Of a DNA stretch of 64,000 nt, positions 11,038-22,658 are shown one piece after another. This stretch comes from Cryptomeria japonica (lineage: Eukaryota > Streptophyta > Pinopsida > Cupressales > Cupressaceae). The position numbers and the translations under genes are program-made. The stretch covers positions 184,141,770-184,205,769 of the forward strand of contig NC_081406.1 in NCBI RefSeq assembly GCF_030272615.1, in the 5' to 3' direction. A model generated the notes under the pieces. That model made no database searches. It saw only the letters and a program-made list of their open reading frames with translations, and was not told where the DNA came from. Each line of letters begins with the position of its first letter. Positions within the stretch are counted from its first letter, which is position 1.

Positions 11038-14000
11038 AAAGATAATCATTATAGAGGACACCGAGACTTCAGAAGAAGAGATAGAAAGACATGCCTAATA
11101 GCTAATGAGGAATCCAACGATGATAAATCAGATGAGACTGATACAGAGGAAGTTGTTTATGTGGCTATCAAGGATGGATCAGATGAAGAGAGGTATGAAG
11201 AAAATGCCCTAATATCTCACATAAACACTAATGATTCTTGGATTATAGATAGTGGATGCTCACATCATATGACAGGAGATAAACACAAGTTTGTTATATT
11301 AGAAGATTATGATGGAGGTTATGTTAGATTTGGTAATGATGCACCATGTCCGGTGAGAGGTAAAGGATCTATAACACTTCTTGATAATGCAAGATGCAAT
11401 GATGTTTATTGGGTTGAAGGTTTGAAATACAATTTGTTGAGTGTAGCACAGCTAAACAACACAGGTTACCGAATAGAATTTTAGAAGGGAATTGTCAAAG
11501 TTTATGACAAAAATGGAAAGTTAGCTGCTACCGGGACACAAACAAAAGGTAACACATTTCACCTTGACTCAACTCGGAATAAGTGTTTGCATGCAAAGTT
11601 TGATGATACTTGGTTATGGCATAAAAGGTTTTGTCATGTCAATTTTGATAATCTGATCAAAATAAGCAAGAAGCACAGAGTAAGAGGTCTACCAAGTCTT
11701 GAAAAACCTGAGAATGCTATGTGTCGAGGATGCCAGATGGGTAAGATGACAAGATCAAGTTTTACAAGTAAGTCTTACACTACTAAAGGAATTTTAGATC
11801 TAGTGCACACTGATCTTTGTGGTCCTATGAAAGTTCAAAGTTATTATGGTGATAAATATTTCATACTATTTGTGGATGACTATTCAAGGATGATGTCAGT
11901 AATGTTTTTAAAAGAAAATCAGAAGCTTTTCAAATGTTTACATGGTACAAGGAAAGAGTTGAAAATGAAACAGGAAGACAACTGAAATGTTTTAGATCAG
12001 ATAGAGGAGGAGAGTTCACATCTGATGAGTTCAACTTATTTTGCAATGATCATGGTATTAAAAGACAAGTCTCTGCACTGAGAACTCCACAGCAGAATGG
12101 AATAGCTGAGAGAAGAAATAGATCTATTGTGGATTGTGCTAGAACATTGATGATTGAAAAGAAGGTGCCACAAACATTTTGGAGAGAAGCAATAAGCACA
12201 ATAGTTTACACCTTGAATTGAGTTCAATTGAAGAAAGGTACTTTGAAGACACCATATGAAATATGGTATGATAAGAAACCTAATGTAAGTTATTTTAAAA
12301 TCTTTGGAAGTAGATGCTATGTTCATAAAGATGATAGAAATGGCAAATTTGATCATAAAAGTGAAGAAGGAACGTTTCTAGGTTACTCTTCTAGAAGCAA
12401 AGCATTTAAATGTCTGATCAAATCATCTAACAAAATAGTAGAAAGTGCAAATGTGAAAATTGATGAATTTGCAGAAAGAAATGATGAAGGAAATTCCAAG
12501 GAACTAGAAGACTATGATGAATTTGTCTATGTTCAACCGAGAAGTCCTACCGAGAAGACTATTGAAGAAAATGAAGAAATTATCCAGTTATCGAGTGATG
12601 AAGAAGATCATACAGAGCCTACCGAGCCTATATTAGCCAAGTATGTCAGAAGACATCATGCACCAAGTTAGATTATAGGAGATAAGGATGATCCAGTGAT
12701 GACAAGAAACAAACTGAGACAAAACACATGTTTGATATCTGAATTTGAACCGAGAATAGTGAAAGAGGTATTTAACAATGAAGATTGGATAAATGCTATG
12801 ACAAAAGAGATTGATCAAATCAAGAAGAATGACACATGGACACTAATCCCAAGACCGAAGGACAAAAATGTAATCGGTACAAAGTGGATTTTCAGAAACA
12901 AGCTAAATGAAAAAGGAGAGGTCATTCGAAACAAAGCAAGACTAGTTTGCAAAGGTTATTGTCAAGAAGAAGGAATTGATTATGGTGAAATTTTTCACCT
13001 ATTGCTAGACTTGAAGGAGTAAGAACATTGTTGGCCTATGCTGCTTTCAAAAATTTCAAGATATACCAAATGGATGTCAAATCTGCATTTCTGAATGGAA
13101 TATTAGAAGAAGAAGTTTTCATTGAACAACCTGAAGGATTTGTTGAAGACAAGAATAAAGATCGGGTATGTAAATTGAACAAAGCTTTATATGGTTTGAA
13201 ACAAGCACCAAGAGCATGGTATGAAAGATTGCACTCTTATTTGATTAAGATTGGTTTTATAAGGACAAGTGAGAAAAACAACATGTACATGAAGAATGAT
13301 GAAAATGGAATACTGATATCAGTCATATTTGTTGATGACATTATATTTTGTGGAAATGACTCTTTATGCAAGAACTTTGGAAATGAAATGAGCAAAGAAT
13401 TTGAGATGTCATTAATTGGTGAGATAAAGTATTTTATAGGTTTATAGATACTGCAAAAGAAAAATGAAATTTTCATTACTCAATCCAAGTACATAAAGGA
13501 AATCTTGAAGAAATTTGGAATGGAGGATTCAAAACCAGTAAGTACTCCTATGACTACCAACTACAAATTATCAAAGAATGATGAATCTGCATCTATTGAT
13601 GAGACACTTTACTGATCCATGATTGGAAAGCTACAATATGTTGTTCACAGCAGACCAGATATAGCACATGCAGTAGGTATAGTTGCAAGATTCTCTGCAG
13701 ATCCTAAGGAAACACACATGACAGCAATCAAAAGAATTTTTAGATACTTGAAAGGAATATAGGATTATGGCTTAGTATATCAGAAAGGAAATGATTTTGA
13801 TTTAAAAGTTTATACTAATGCTGATTGGGCAGGCAACATTGATGACAGAAAAAGCACAAGTGGAGGAGCTTTCTTTTTAGGAGAAAGACTAGTGAGTTGG
13901 CTTAGCAAGAAACAAGGATGTGTTTCACAGTCAATAGCAGAAGCTGAATACATTACTGTAGCATTGAATTGTACCAACATTGCATGGATCAAACAATTGT

Positions 14001-14281
14001 TGCAAGGTATAAATGAGAAAGTTACCGAGCCAGTAACTATATTCTGTGACAATACTAGTGCCATTAATATTTCAAAGAATCCTATTATGCACTCTAAGAC
14101 AAAGCACATATCTATCAAATATCATTATCTTAGAGAAGAAGCTCAAGAGAAGAAAGTGGTATTGGAGTATGTTAGCACAAAGGAACAAATAGCAGATATC
14201 TTCACCAAACCACTACCAAGGGACACTTTTGAATATCTCAGAAGTAAGTTAGGGGTCCTACCCCTATCTTCTACTCACTGA
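11038..14281 (+). pseudogene. Copia pol: protease-integrase-RT-RNase H
   Basis: Order and motifs: protease DSGCSHHM (D at 11248); integrase with an HHCC finger (WHKRFCHVN, CRGCQMGK) and core residues in HTDLCGP, SDRGGEF and GIAERRNRS; RT with QMDVKSAFLNG and FVDD at 13328-13339 (YVDD in most relatives); RNase H with TNADWAGNIDDRKSTSGG and SIAEAEY. It is broken by in-frame stops (including 11482-11484, 12219-12221, 12669-12671, 13445-13447, 13615-13617 and 13759-13761) and by frameshifts near 11930 and 13000. The stops at 12219 and 13615 fall where Copia proteins have Arg, consistent with CGA-to-TGA change. Confidence 0.9.
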
Positions 14282-14719
14282 CCGAGTTCGGTGAAAGCAT
14301 CAATCTGATGACTCTAATGAATATCTTTTAGGAGTTGATGTTGATTTATACACTTTAGGATGTTTTCTAAAGGTGTATAGGAAATAATACAGGAAATATT
14401 ACAGGGAATAGGAATTGAAGACAAATGCTCTAACCAAGACTCAGTTGATACACAACAGCAGGAAATAACTTCTTACAGAAAGTAATTATGTTTTAGTTCT
14501 TTACTTTTTGGCATTGTTGTCAAAGGGGGAGAAGACTACTATAAAGAAGAAGAAGACCTATTAGGGGAGAAGACTAAAAGAAAACTGAGCAGACTACAGA
14601 TTGGAAAGAAGACTGAAAATAGGAGAAGTCTAATGTATGGGGAAGAGCATTTCAGCATTTCAGAATCATAGCAATCCAAATCTTTTAAGGTCAAATCAAT
14701 TGGTTTTGCCATCAATGCC

Positions 14720-14730
14720 AAAGGGGGAGA
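14720..14730 (+). other. Copia polypurine tract
   Basis: AAAGGGGGAGA lies directly before the 3' LTR and primes plus-strand DNA synthesis. The surrounding GCCATCAATGCC context recurs at the non-autonomous element (51400-51421). Confidence 0.85.
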
Positions 14731-14731
14731 T

Positions 14732-16251
14732 TGTTGGCAATATTGCATTATAACAGACAATGGAAGATTGTTGGCATTTCATAAGGATATTGAGAAGGTT
14801 GTTGATGATTATGGATATAACTGATTAAAGATGTTTAGTGTCTTGATATTATTATTTTATCATTGATGTCAAGAAATTGATTTTCTAATTCAGTATGATG
14901 TTGCCATATCTTGAGAAGTATGATATGAAGATTATAAAGATGTTGGTAAAAGACACAGGAAAGAATATGATGAATAAGGGGATGAATAAGATATTGAATG
15001 GGCAACTAGTACCAAGTTAGACAATGATGAGATCATGATGTTTAGATTGTTTTAACATCATAAATATGTTGTAAAATGTAAAGGTTAATACTATACTATG
15101 TTATCAAGCAAAGAACCTAGTCGGTAAACCCTAAGGTTATCGCTATCGGTTAATAAAGGCGGAATGTCTACCGAGTAAAGTTTAGTATTTATCGAGTTGT
15201 TATCGAGTTGTAACCAAGCTATAAAAGAATGCATTAAATGTTTACATGTGTTATTTAATGAAGGAAGCTAATGAGCTGGAATTGATCAATGATTGGTGAG
15301 TCATGAATGAAGTTTGTTAATGAATCTAAGGCAATGAAAAGTTGGCATGAAGATCTGCAGCTTAGATTGAACCGCAATACCTTGGCACAAGTTCCAAGAC
15401 TAATATGCAAGTTCCAAGGTGGGGTAAAATGTTTTCAGATCGAAAGATGCATTGAACTTGGACAAGATTGAAGATCTGATGGCTATGATTGATCATGGGA
15501 AATGTGATCAAGGAGATTAAGCAGTTACCTAATTGTTTATAAATAGGAAACTATTGATAAATAATGTATGTGGGCAAGTGTATGCACAGGGATGCTACAT
15601 AGTGATTACCGAGCATAGAAGCTTGAAGACCTATTTGAATAACAAAGTATAGAAGCCCAGCAGATAGACAAGATTAGTTCTATGTCTAGATTGTATTGAA
15701 CAAATAAGAATCTGCTTTAGCATTTTAGATGTGAAGTTGCAGATAGATTTTATTACTGTTATTTTGTGAAAGTGACAAAAAATCTCTTGACCGAGTGGAC
15801 TTAATAGTCTTATTTGTAAAACCCTCTAGCAAGGTGACATTCTGATTGAGTGTTTGAAATCCTTTAACAAGGTCACTTCTAACAAGGTGAAGATCCTAAC
15901 AGATCTGAGGGAAATCCCTTAACCGGGTCACATCTAGCAATGTGTTTGTAATCTTTAAAAGGATTTGCTTTTAACCGAGCATACACTAGAAGAGTATATT
16001 TCTTAGTGGGTCCGAAATCCCATAGTGGTTTTTCCCTATTTGGGTTTCCACGTTAAATCTAGTGTTATGAGGTTTATGATGTTCATATGATTTTGAGTTT
16101 GCATGTTTAACAGTTTTGGTTATATTACTGAAATATATGTTACCGAGGTTGAATCTGATGTTTTTATGGAAGATTAAGTTTGTATGATTCACCCCCCCTC
16201 TCATCTTGTTGGCTATTGGATCTGTACTTATATTAAGTATCAGAACTATAA
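14732..16251 (+). repeat. Copia 3' LTR
   Basis: This 1520-bp copy aligns with 8486-10034. It has one copy of the 23-bp segment duplicated in the 5' LTR and only 7 C in the poly-C tract (16192-16198). It is followed by TSD CAGTG. Confidence 0.92.
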
Positions 16252-16256
16252 CAGTG

Positions 16257-16885
16257 CACTTCAAGAAGGAATAGTCCTTGACAAATAAGTTCAATCATGC
16301 ATGAACATGATGGAAGAAAGGCTTGAGACAAGATGGATTGTTTGATGATCAACGAGCTACCAAGACGGAAGCAAAATATGAAATGCAATGCAGATCAACG
16401 CTTGATGCAATGATCATAGTCATGGAGGAATTTCTAGATAAAATTGAAAAAAATGGAACACTACTTGATGAATAAGTAACTATCATAGAGGCAGACAATG
16501 AAGAACAATTCGGGTTGGGGCTTGATCTATTAGGGATTCAAAAGGAGCCAACACATGAAATGTTCCAAATTTCCAAATTCCCCTATGAATTTGATTCCTA
16601 CCACACTCCATCCAGTTTGAGACGTGATGCTAATATGCATGTTTCAAATACAAATGGTATGGTTCACCATAAACTTCAACCTCCTGATGAAGCAATGGAT
16701 GATGAGCGGGAATTCATGTCTGGAAATGAAGCCCACCGGGTTGCATCTTTCCCTACCATTGAATATAAAGAATACCATTTTTATTATGGAGAATTAGGAA
16801 AGACAACTTGTTTATGGATCAATTATGGTCCGAGCGACTTGCCCCAGTTACTAATATTCCCTAAAATTTTGCTTGAGTTCTAGGT
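16257..16885 (+). pseudogene. Unrecognised degenerate coding remnant, continues the repeat at 7383-8480
   Basis: A 122-codon frame (16515-16883, non-ATG start) sits in the right half of the repeat split by the Copia insertion. It has no motif I recognise. Upstream in the same region the frame is full of stops. It includes acidic stretches and an aromatic patch (EYKEYHFYYGEL). It could be part of a gypsy-like internal region, as the left half holds a gag zinc knuckle. Function unknown. Confidence 0.3.
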
Positions 16886-18281
16886 TTGTACTTTGAAAGA
16901 ATATTTTTTTGATTTTAAAGAAGTTTGCAAAACGTCGGATTGTGACTGTTGCTTTGCAATTGCTACACATCCTGATAAATCATGCTAGGAGTTGTATATA
17001 CTTAGGTCTTTTGAGTGTTGTTCGCTTAAAAAAAATTATTTTTGTTTAGAGTAGGTTAGTTTGCTTTGTTTTCTTTAGATTAGTTGCTTTTCTTTCTTAG
17101 TTTAGCTTGTTTGTCTGATTTTTTTTTCTTTCAATAAAGGGGATTCCATTTGTGAAGGGTGTTGTTCCTTAATCTAACTCGAGCATCTGCTCTTAACTAT
17201 GTTTAGTCCATTTCTTAGACAATGATTTATGAAGTACTTTGGAATCCAAGGTTGTTCTTTTTCAACTTCATCATTTGGTTAAAACTTGTGCTTGACTTGA
17301 AAAAGGATCATTTATTGTGTCTTGACACCAATACCTTGTGATTACTATATCTTTCACACTTAATGAATTATCTAAGTCAGTGTGGTATCCTAGGTGAAGT
17401 CATGGAAAATAAAGAGAAAAAGAGAAAATCACCAAGAGTCTTACTTCAGTGCCACTATAATACTCAAGCCCATGCGAGCTTCACTTCTTGCAAGGCTAAG
17501 TGTGGAAATATAAAAAAAAAAAAATCAAAATGAATGAAAAAAGAAAAGATTGAAAAACAGAGCAGTTGACTTTGGGTGTGTGGAAATATCTATAGGTGTA
17601 CCCTCATTATCAAAAATAAATTAAATTGTTGAAATTAGAGCAATCTTTGTGAGATTATTGAGATAACCTTTCTAGGGCTATGAACGCTCACTGGTAGCAA
17701 GGCTCTGTCCAATGATGCTTTTGGAGTTAAGACAAAATACACACACAACTGCATAGCTTGCCATGATGGAACCAAAGAGTCATATTGTTCGTATGAGATG
17801 GGAATGAACACATTTTGAATACACCTGTAATCTGAGATGAAGTGTCCTGATCTAATTTGAGATTTTGCTTCCTTTTTTAGTATGTTTTCTAGTCATTTAA
17901 TGGACTTGAAAGAATTTTCCAAATTTTCTAGGTATAGATTGGTCTTATCTTTAAAAAATTTAGGAACATTTATTCGAGTTGGTGCTAGATGTTGTGACCT
18001 ATTTCACACATTGCCCCATTGGAAATGGGGACCCCCTATTTTTGCTATTAGGGTTCTTCTTTGGCATCGCAATTGCTAATCACCAGTCTTTTCATAGTGA
18101 GGAGTTAGAGTTTTTGAGAATTCATCCCAAGCCAAGTTGAGAAATCATGTATGAATATTGTCAAAGTGCTTAGAAGATTTGAAGGATGAGGATCACAATT
18201 GCTTTGGGTCATTTCTTAAAACTTGTTATTTTTAGAAATTTTTGCTTTTTTGTTTTTTTTCATTTTTTGAAAGTGGCATAT
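16886..18281. other. Gene-free AT-rich repeat-derived DNA
   Basis: I see no coding region. The stretch has many short A and T runs (e.g. 17510-17525) and reads like the untranslated part of an old retroelement. A 65-codon frame at 17882-18079 has no supporting feature. Confidence 0.5.
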
Positions 18282-18735
18282 GGGTTTTGTTCCTTGGGTC
18301 ATTTCATCTCTTCCCATGTTCTTGAAATTTGAAACTCTTGTCTCTAGATATAAAAAAGTAGAGCTTTAAAAAAATTTCTTTTTTCTAGACTAGGGTTTTG
18401 TTCTTTTAGCCATATTATCAGTGCCCATGTCTTCGGATTTAATTTTTTTTGCCTCTAAGTAAAAAAAGCAAGGGTATATATTTTTTGTTTTTTTTCGAGA
18501 TTAGGGTTTTGATCCCTAGGCCATATCATTATTGCCCATGTTCTCAGAATTGAAAAATTTGGTCTCTATGGGTAAAAGCAAGATGGAAACCCTAATTAGG
18601 GTTTTGTTCCAAAAAATAATTCCTCAAGTCATATGAGTAGTACCCATGTCCTCAGAATTGAAAAATCATGTCTTCAAGTCAAAAAAGCAACAACCTAGGG
18701 TTTTGTTCCAAATGAATCAAGTTTGGCCATGGTAG
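18282..18735 (+). repeat. Tandem repeat, 4-5 degenerate units of about 95-111 bp
   Basis: The phrase AGGGTTTTGTTCC or a close variant recurs with its GGG at 18282, 18393, 18504, 18599 and 18698. Each of the first four units also contains a version of GCCCATGTTCTCAGAATTG, followed by a GTCTCTA-like segment and an A-rich stretch. The units have clearly diverged. No coding function is evident. Confidence 0.7.
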
Positions 18736-18985
18736 ATCATATATGGAAATAAAATCCCAAATAAATGTGTTTGGAAGGAAAATTGAAATCAAGAGAAAAA
18801 ATCACCCATGGCTATCGAAGGAAACATATCCAAGCTTCATCAAATTCACCCATGATAGGAGAATGCTTTCAATCTGCCCAAGCCAAGGAAGGAAGCATGG
18901 ACATGGCACAAACAACATGAATTCTACCTTGGCTGATCAGCAGTCAACTCCACCCTATACATGGCACATTAAGTGTAAAGTCTAC

Positions 18986-21900
18986 TGTAGTACCCTTCCT
19001 CATTTGAACTCATTAGACTCATATTTTATTATTGTTTCTTTCAGTGGATACATTACCATGATGTGTTATTCAGACTTATATGACATTATTTCATGCTTTA
19101 TCTGGATATGAGATGCATAACTTATTTGCAATATTTCTATACTTGTAATGTATGGCATTTTTATGGATTATTGCTATGTACTGACACTTTACTTTATTTA
19201 TGCAATGTGAAATTATATGTTGTGTGTCTGCGAGTGTATTGGATGCAAGGGGACGATTTTCCATCACTCATTTCGGTGAGACAGGGAATGTCGCGATTCT
19301 CCTTCATCGGTGTGTGTGTCGTGTTTTCTATATTGTATATATGCATGTGTGGTTCGGTGATGTAGGATATTGCAGGTACAAGTACCGAGTAGGTACGGGG
19401 TATTGTCTCCACCTGGCTTCACAGGTCTGAGCGTGCCTTATATTTTCTAATGGAAGTGGAGGAGATAGTAGTTGACCCTATTTTTCTCATTTACACTCGT
19501 GTGAGTGTCATCAGTTGGTCATCCAGTCAGTTAGTTCGGCCTTCATATTTTGTCGTTTGATCTTTTTATGGGTATTTGCTTGAGATTTATTCAATTTGTG
19601 TGTTTTAGTGGATTTAATTAATTAATTAATTAAGTTTATGGAATTGTCTCATAGTTGAATTGTTTATGCATTGAGATTATAAATTTAGTTAATTAAAAGA
19701 AATTATTAAATTAAGTTGCAAGCTGCATGATATTAGAAATATATTTTTATTTAAAATTTTGTGGAAAAATAAATTAAATTAATTGTATTTATTATTTCCT
19801 AGAATTTTAAATAAATAAAAGAATAAAAGAATAAATAAATAAAAGAATAAATAAATGAATGAATAAAAGAATTAATTAGAATTAAAGCATTGTTTTAATT
19901 CTTTATTTAGAAAATTAATTAATTTGCATGAGAAAAGAAAAGAAAGAATAATGGTTTTTAATTATTGCATGTTAGCTTATCTTTTGTTATAAAATTAGAA
20001 AATAAAATAAAATTACTTTTATTCTAAATTTAGGTTTTTGAGAAAAAACTATTGAACCTAGAATTTTAGTTTAAATAGGGGAATAGGTCTTTATTTTAGA
20101 TACACAGGAAACGGGTCAGGGATTTAGGTGAAGAGAAATTTATTTGGAAGCTTGTTGAAGGATTGGTTCTCTTCTACAAATTTTCTTCCAGGAAAGCTAT
20201 ACCTGATTGGGTGGCTTCTTTTGATTGTTTGTTTTAAAGAAAATATTTTATTTCTTTTATCTTTCTGAATTATGTGTGTTAAGATGTTTGACAAATTTAA
20301 AATCTTGTCTGATTATTTCTTATTCTTGGCTAAAGTCCATTCCTGAAGTTAATTTCTAGTTTATGGAAATAAGTTATTTCCTTGGTGTTTGTAGATTAAA
20401 TTTTAAGAAAATTGGAAAAAGTAATTATGGCAAATTTTGCCAAGATTTCTATTGTGCATGGAAATTGCAAGATTTGGGAGGAATGGGATTTACCAGAGAA
20501 ACCATTCCCTCTTGTTTGATTTTTGTTTCGATATTTGGCTATGGCAGTCCTTTTTAATATTTGTGTATCTCTGTGATATAATTGGTAATTATAGAAATAA
20601 ATTTAATCATTAATTAAATTTATTGTATTATTAGAAGTTAAGGGAAATTATTTATTATATTATTTTGGAGAAATTGTGTAATAAATAATTTCCCTGGAAA
20701 TAAATTGCTTTGGAAATTAATTCTGTTTAAAAAAATAAAATAAAATTTAATGTGATATAATTATATAATATTATATTCATAGAATATATATTTATGTAAT
20801 TATATTATATTATTTTTAATTTGGAATTTAATATGGATTATTGATACAATCTAATCAGGTTTATTTGTAAAGTAATCATGAACATATAGTTAGGGGGTTA
20901 ATTTTTATGTGATTGATTTAACCTTATTGGACAAATGACAAAATTGATTTCTTTTTATTAATATAGTTGTATTTTCTTATTGTCTAGAAAATTTTTAATA
21001 GCAAGTTATTTGTGCTTTTGGCTGTTTTAAGAAAAGATTGTCTGTGTTAGGATCTTGTGTAAATGGTGTTCACAGTCAAGCTTAATTTCGTTGCAATTCT
21101 GGTTGAGTTGTCATTGTGTCCTATGTTATTATATCTCCTTGGTCAGGTGTTGTTGTATAGCCTTATTGATGTGAGCCACTGTGTGTTTTGTCCAAATGGT
21201 CAATCTTGAGTTAGTGATTGTGTATCCTTCACCTGTGGTTTGTCAGGATTAGTTATGGTTGTTTGTTTCGCCATAGAGTTCTCATAGAGAGACCTTTCCT
21301 GTTAGTGCCCTATGAGAGAGAGTGGCTTTCAAGCAGGGGCAGTGCCCGAAGTGGATGACAGGATAACCCATCAAAAATCAGTTAAAAAGTGATAACCTAA
21401 TAATATATTGGGGGGGAGTGAGATAAATATTAATTAAGATAATGTACCTTGTGCATAGGTGTAGTGCTAGTACAAGGCTCATAATGATACGAGAAGGCTT
21501 GGAATGGCAAACTTACCACCTTGTCTTCACGAAAGGATTGGTAGGATCTGCATGAGACTTAGTTAGAATCGGAGGCTCAGGAGAGGTTATCAGGAGAAAC
21601 TCGAGATGGGGGCTGAGACCTATGGAGACTGTACCACGGTATCTATCGTAAGACATGTGATGACACTCTCTCCTTAGAGTCACTTGTGTTTTGTGAGTTG
21701 AGTTACATGGATGTTTGCGGAGTCTTGTAGTTCTTTCGTACTTGTTTTACTTTGCTTGCTTGAGGGTTTTCTACTATCTCCTAGCATGGTGGGGTGGTTC
21801 TATTTAGGGATCACATGGTCGGGTGGTAGTGCCACTTCCCATTGGATGTTCTGGATTGTATCTTTAGGTGAGGAAAGACTTTGCTGGTGTTTCTTGGTTC

Positions 21901-22405
21901 GTGGTTCATGTACCAGCTCTTGCTCGAGATCATTGTTCAGTTGAGACCTTGTGGTCATTATATCAGACTTTTATGTAACCTTGATATTGTAACTTTGTAA
22001 TCGGTGGCATTATTGGAAGCCATGTATTTATGGATATTGTAATAGTATGTTAGTGGAATGTATGTTATTTCAGTTGCTTTGATTTTATGTTAAATTGTTT
22101 TATTGAAATTGGATACATTGGAGTACTTTCATTTCTTCATTATGGAATTTAGATGTATGTGTAGTTTTTAAACTTAAGCATTTAATTTATCTAATTAAAT
22201 GGACAATTGGATTAATTATGGTGTTAATGTAATTTACGAATTAATCTTCATTGGTAACCCTTAGGAAATCATATGTTAGACTTCCCTTGTGTTATTAAAC
22301 GTGCAATGGTTATAGTTAGTGCACTTAGTCTTTAAAAAAAAAAAAATTCACCCTTTAATTGCCTAGTTGTGTTGTTTCCTTTAGGGTTCCTAGTGGGGCA
22401 TTACA
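18986..22405 (+). repeat. LTR1 of the giant-LTR element
   Basis: 3420 bp. It has a TGTA/TACA terminal inverted repeat, a TTAA microsatellite near 19616-19634 and a TAAA-rich zone near 19800-19870. It lacks an AT-rich block of about 250 bp present in LTR2. The short frames inside have no recognised domain. Confidence 0.9.
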
Positions 22406-22407
22406 TT

Positions 22408-22420
22408 TGGTATCAGAGCC
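22408..22420 (+). other. Primer-binding site, initiator tRNA-Met
   Basis: TGGTATCAGAGCC is a 13-nt exact complement to the initiator tRNA-Met 3' end, 2 bp after LTR1. Confidence 0.9.
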
Positions 22421-22642
22421 CAAGTTTCAACACTGGGTACTTTGGGTTTGTAGCAAGCCTATCCAGTTTGACCTTTTTGCTTAGGTCTTAATGTTTGTTT
22501 TTCCCTTGTGTTATCTTTGCCGTAGGTCTGAACTGTTTTCTCTATACAGTTCTAGGTCATGGCTAGGAAAGCTAGGGGAGGATGCAGCGAAGATGAGAGA
22601 GTTGTATTCTTATTTGTTTTAGACTTCCAGGAGTAAGCCTAG

Positions 22643-22658
22643 TTTTGGGGGGGGAGAA
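22643..22658 (+). other. Polypurine tract of the giant-LTR element
   Basis: A TTTT stretch followed by eight G and AGAA lies directly before LTR2. Confidence 0.8.

Larger units (their letters stand above)
8486..16251 (+). mobile_element. Complete Ty1/Copia LTR retrotransposon
   Basis: LTRs at 8486-10034 and 14732-16251, initiator-Met PBS, gag, protease, integrase, RT, RNase H and PPT are all present in Copia order on the plus strand. The 5-bp TSD CAGTG is at 8481-8485 and 16252-16256. The LTR starts TGTTGGCAA and ends CTATCA (5' copy) or CTATAA (3' copy). Several stops and two frameshifts make this copy inactive. The long LTRs and the 450-bp gap after pol recall SIRE-type Copia elements, but I see no env-like ORF there. 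Confidence 0.93.

Noticed and set aside
18282-18735. Telomere-like TTTAGGG words
   Set aside because: Only isolated TTAGGG-type words within a longer 95-111 bp unit; no run of TTTAGGG.
20363-20557. 64-codon frame conserved at 24046-24240
   Set aside because: The two copies are similar because the LTRs were identical at insertion, not because of coding selection.
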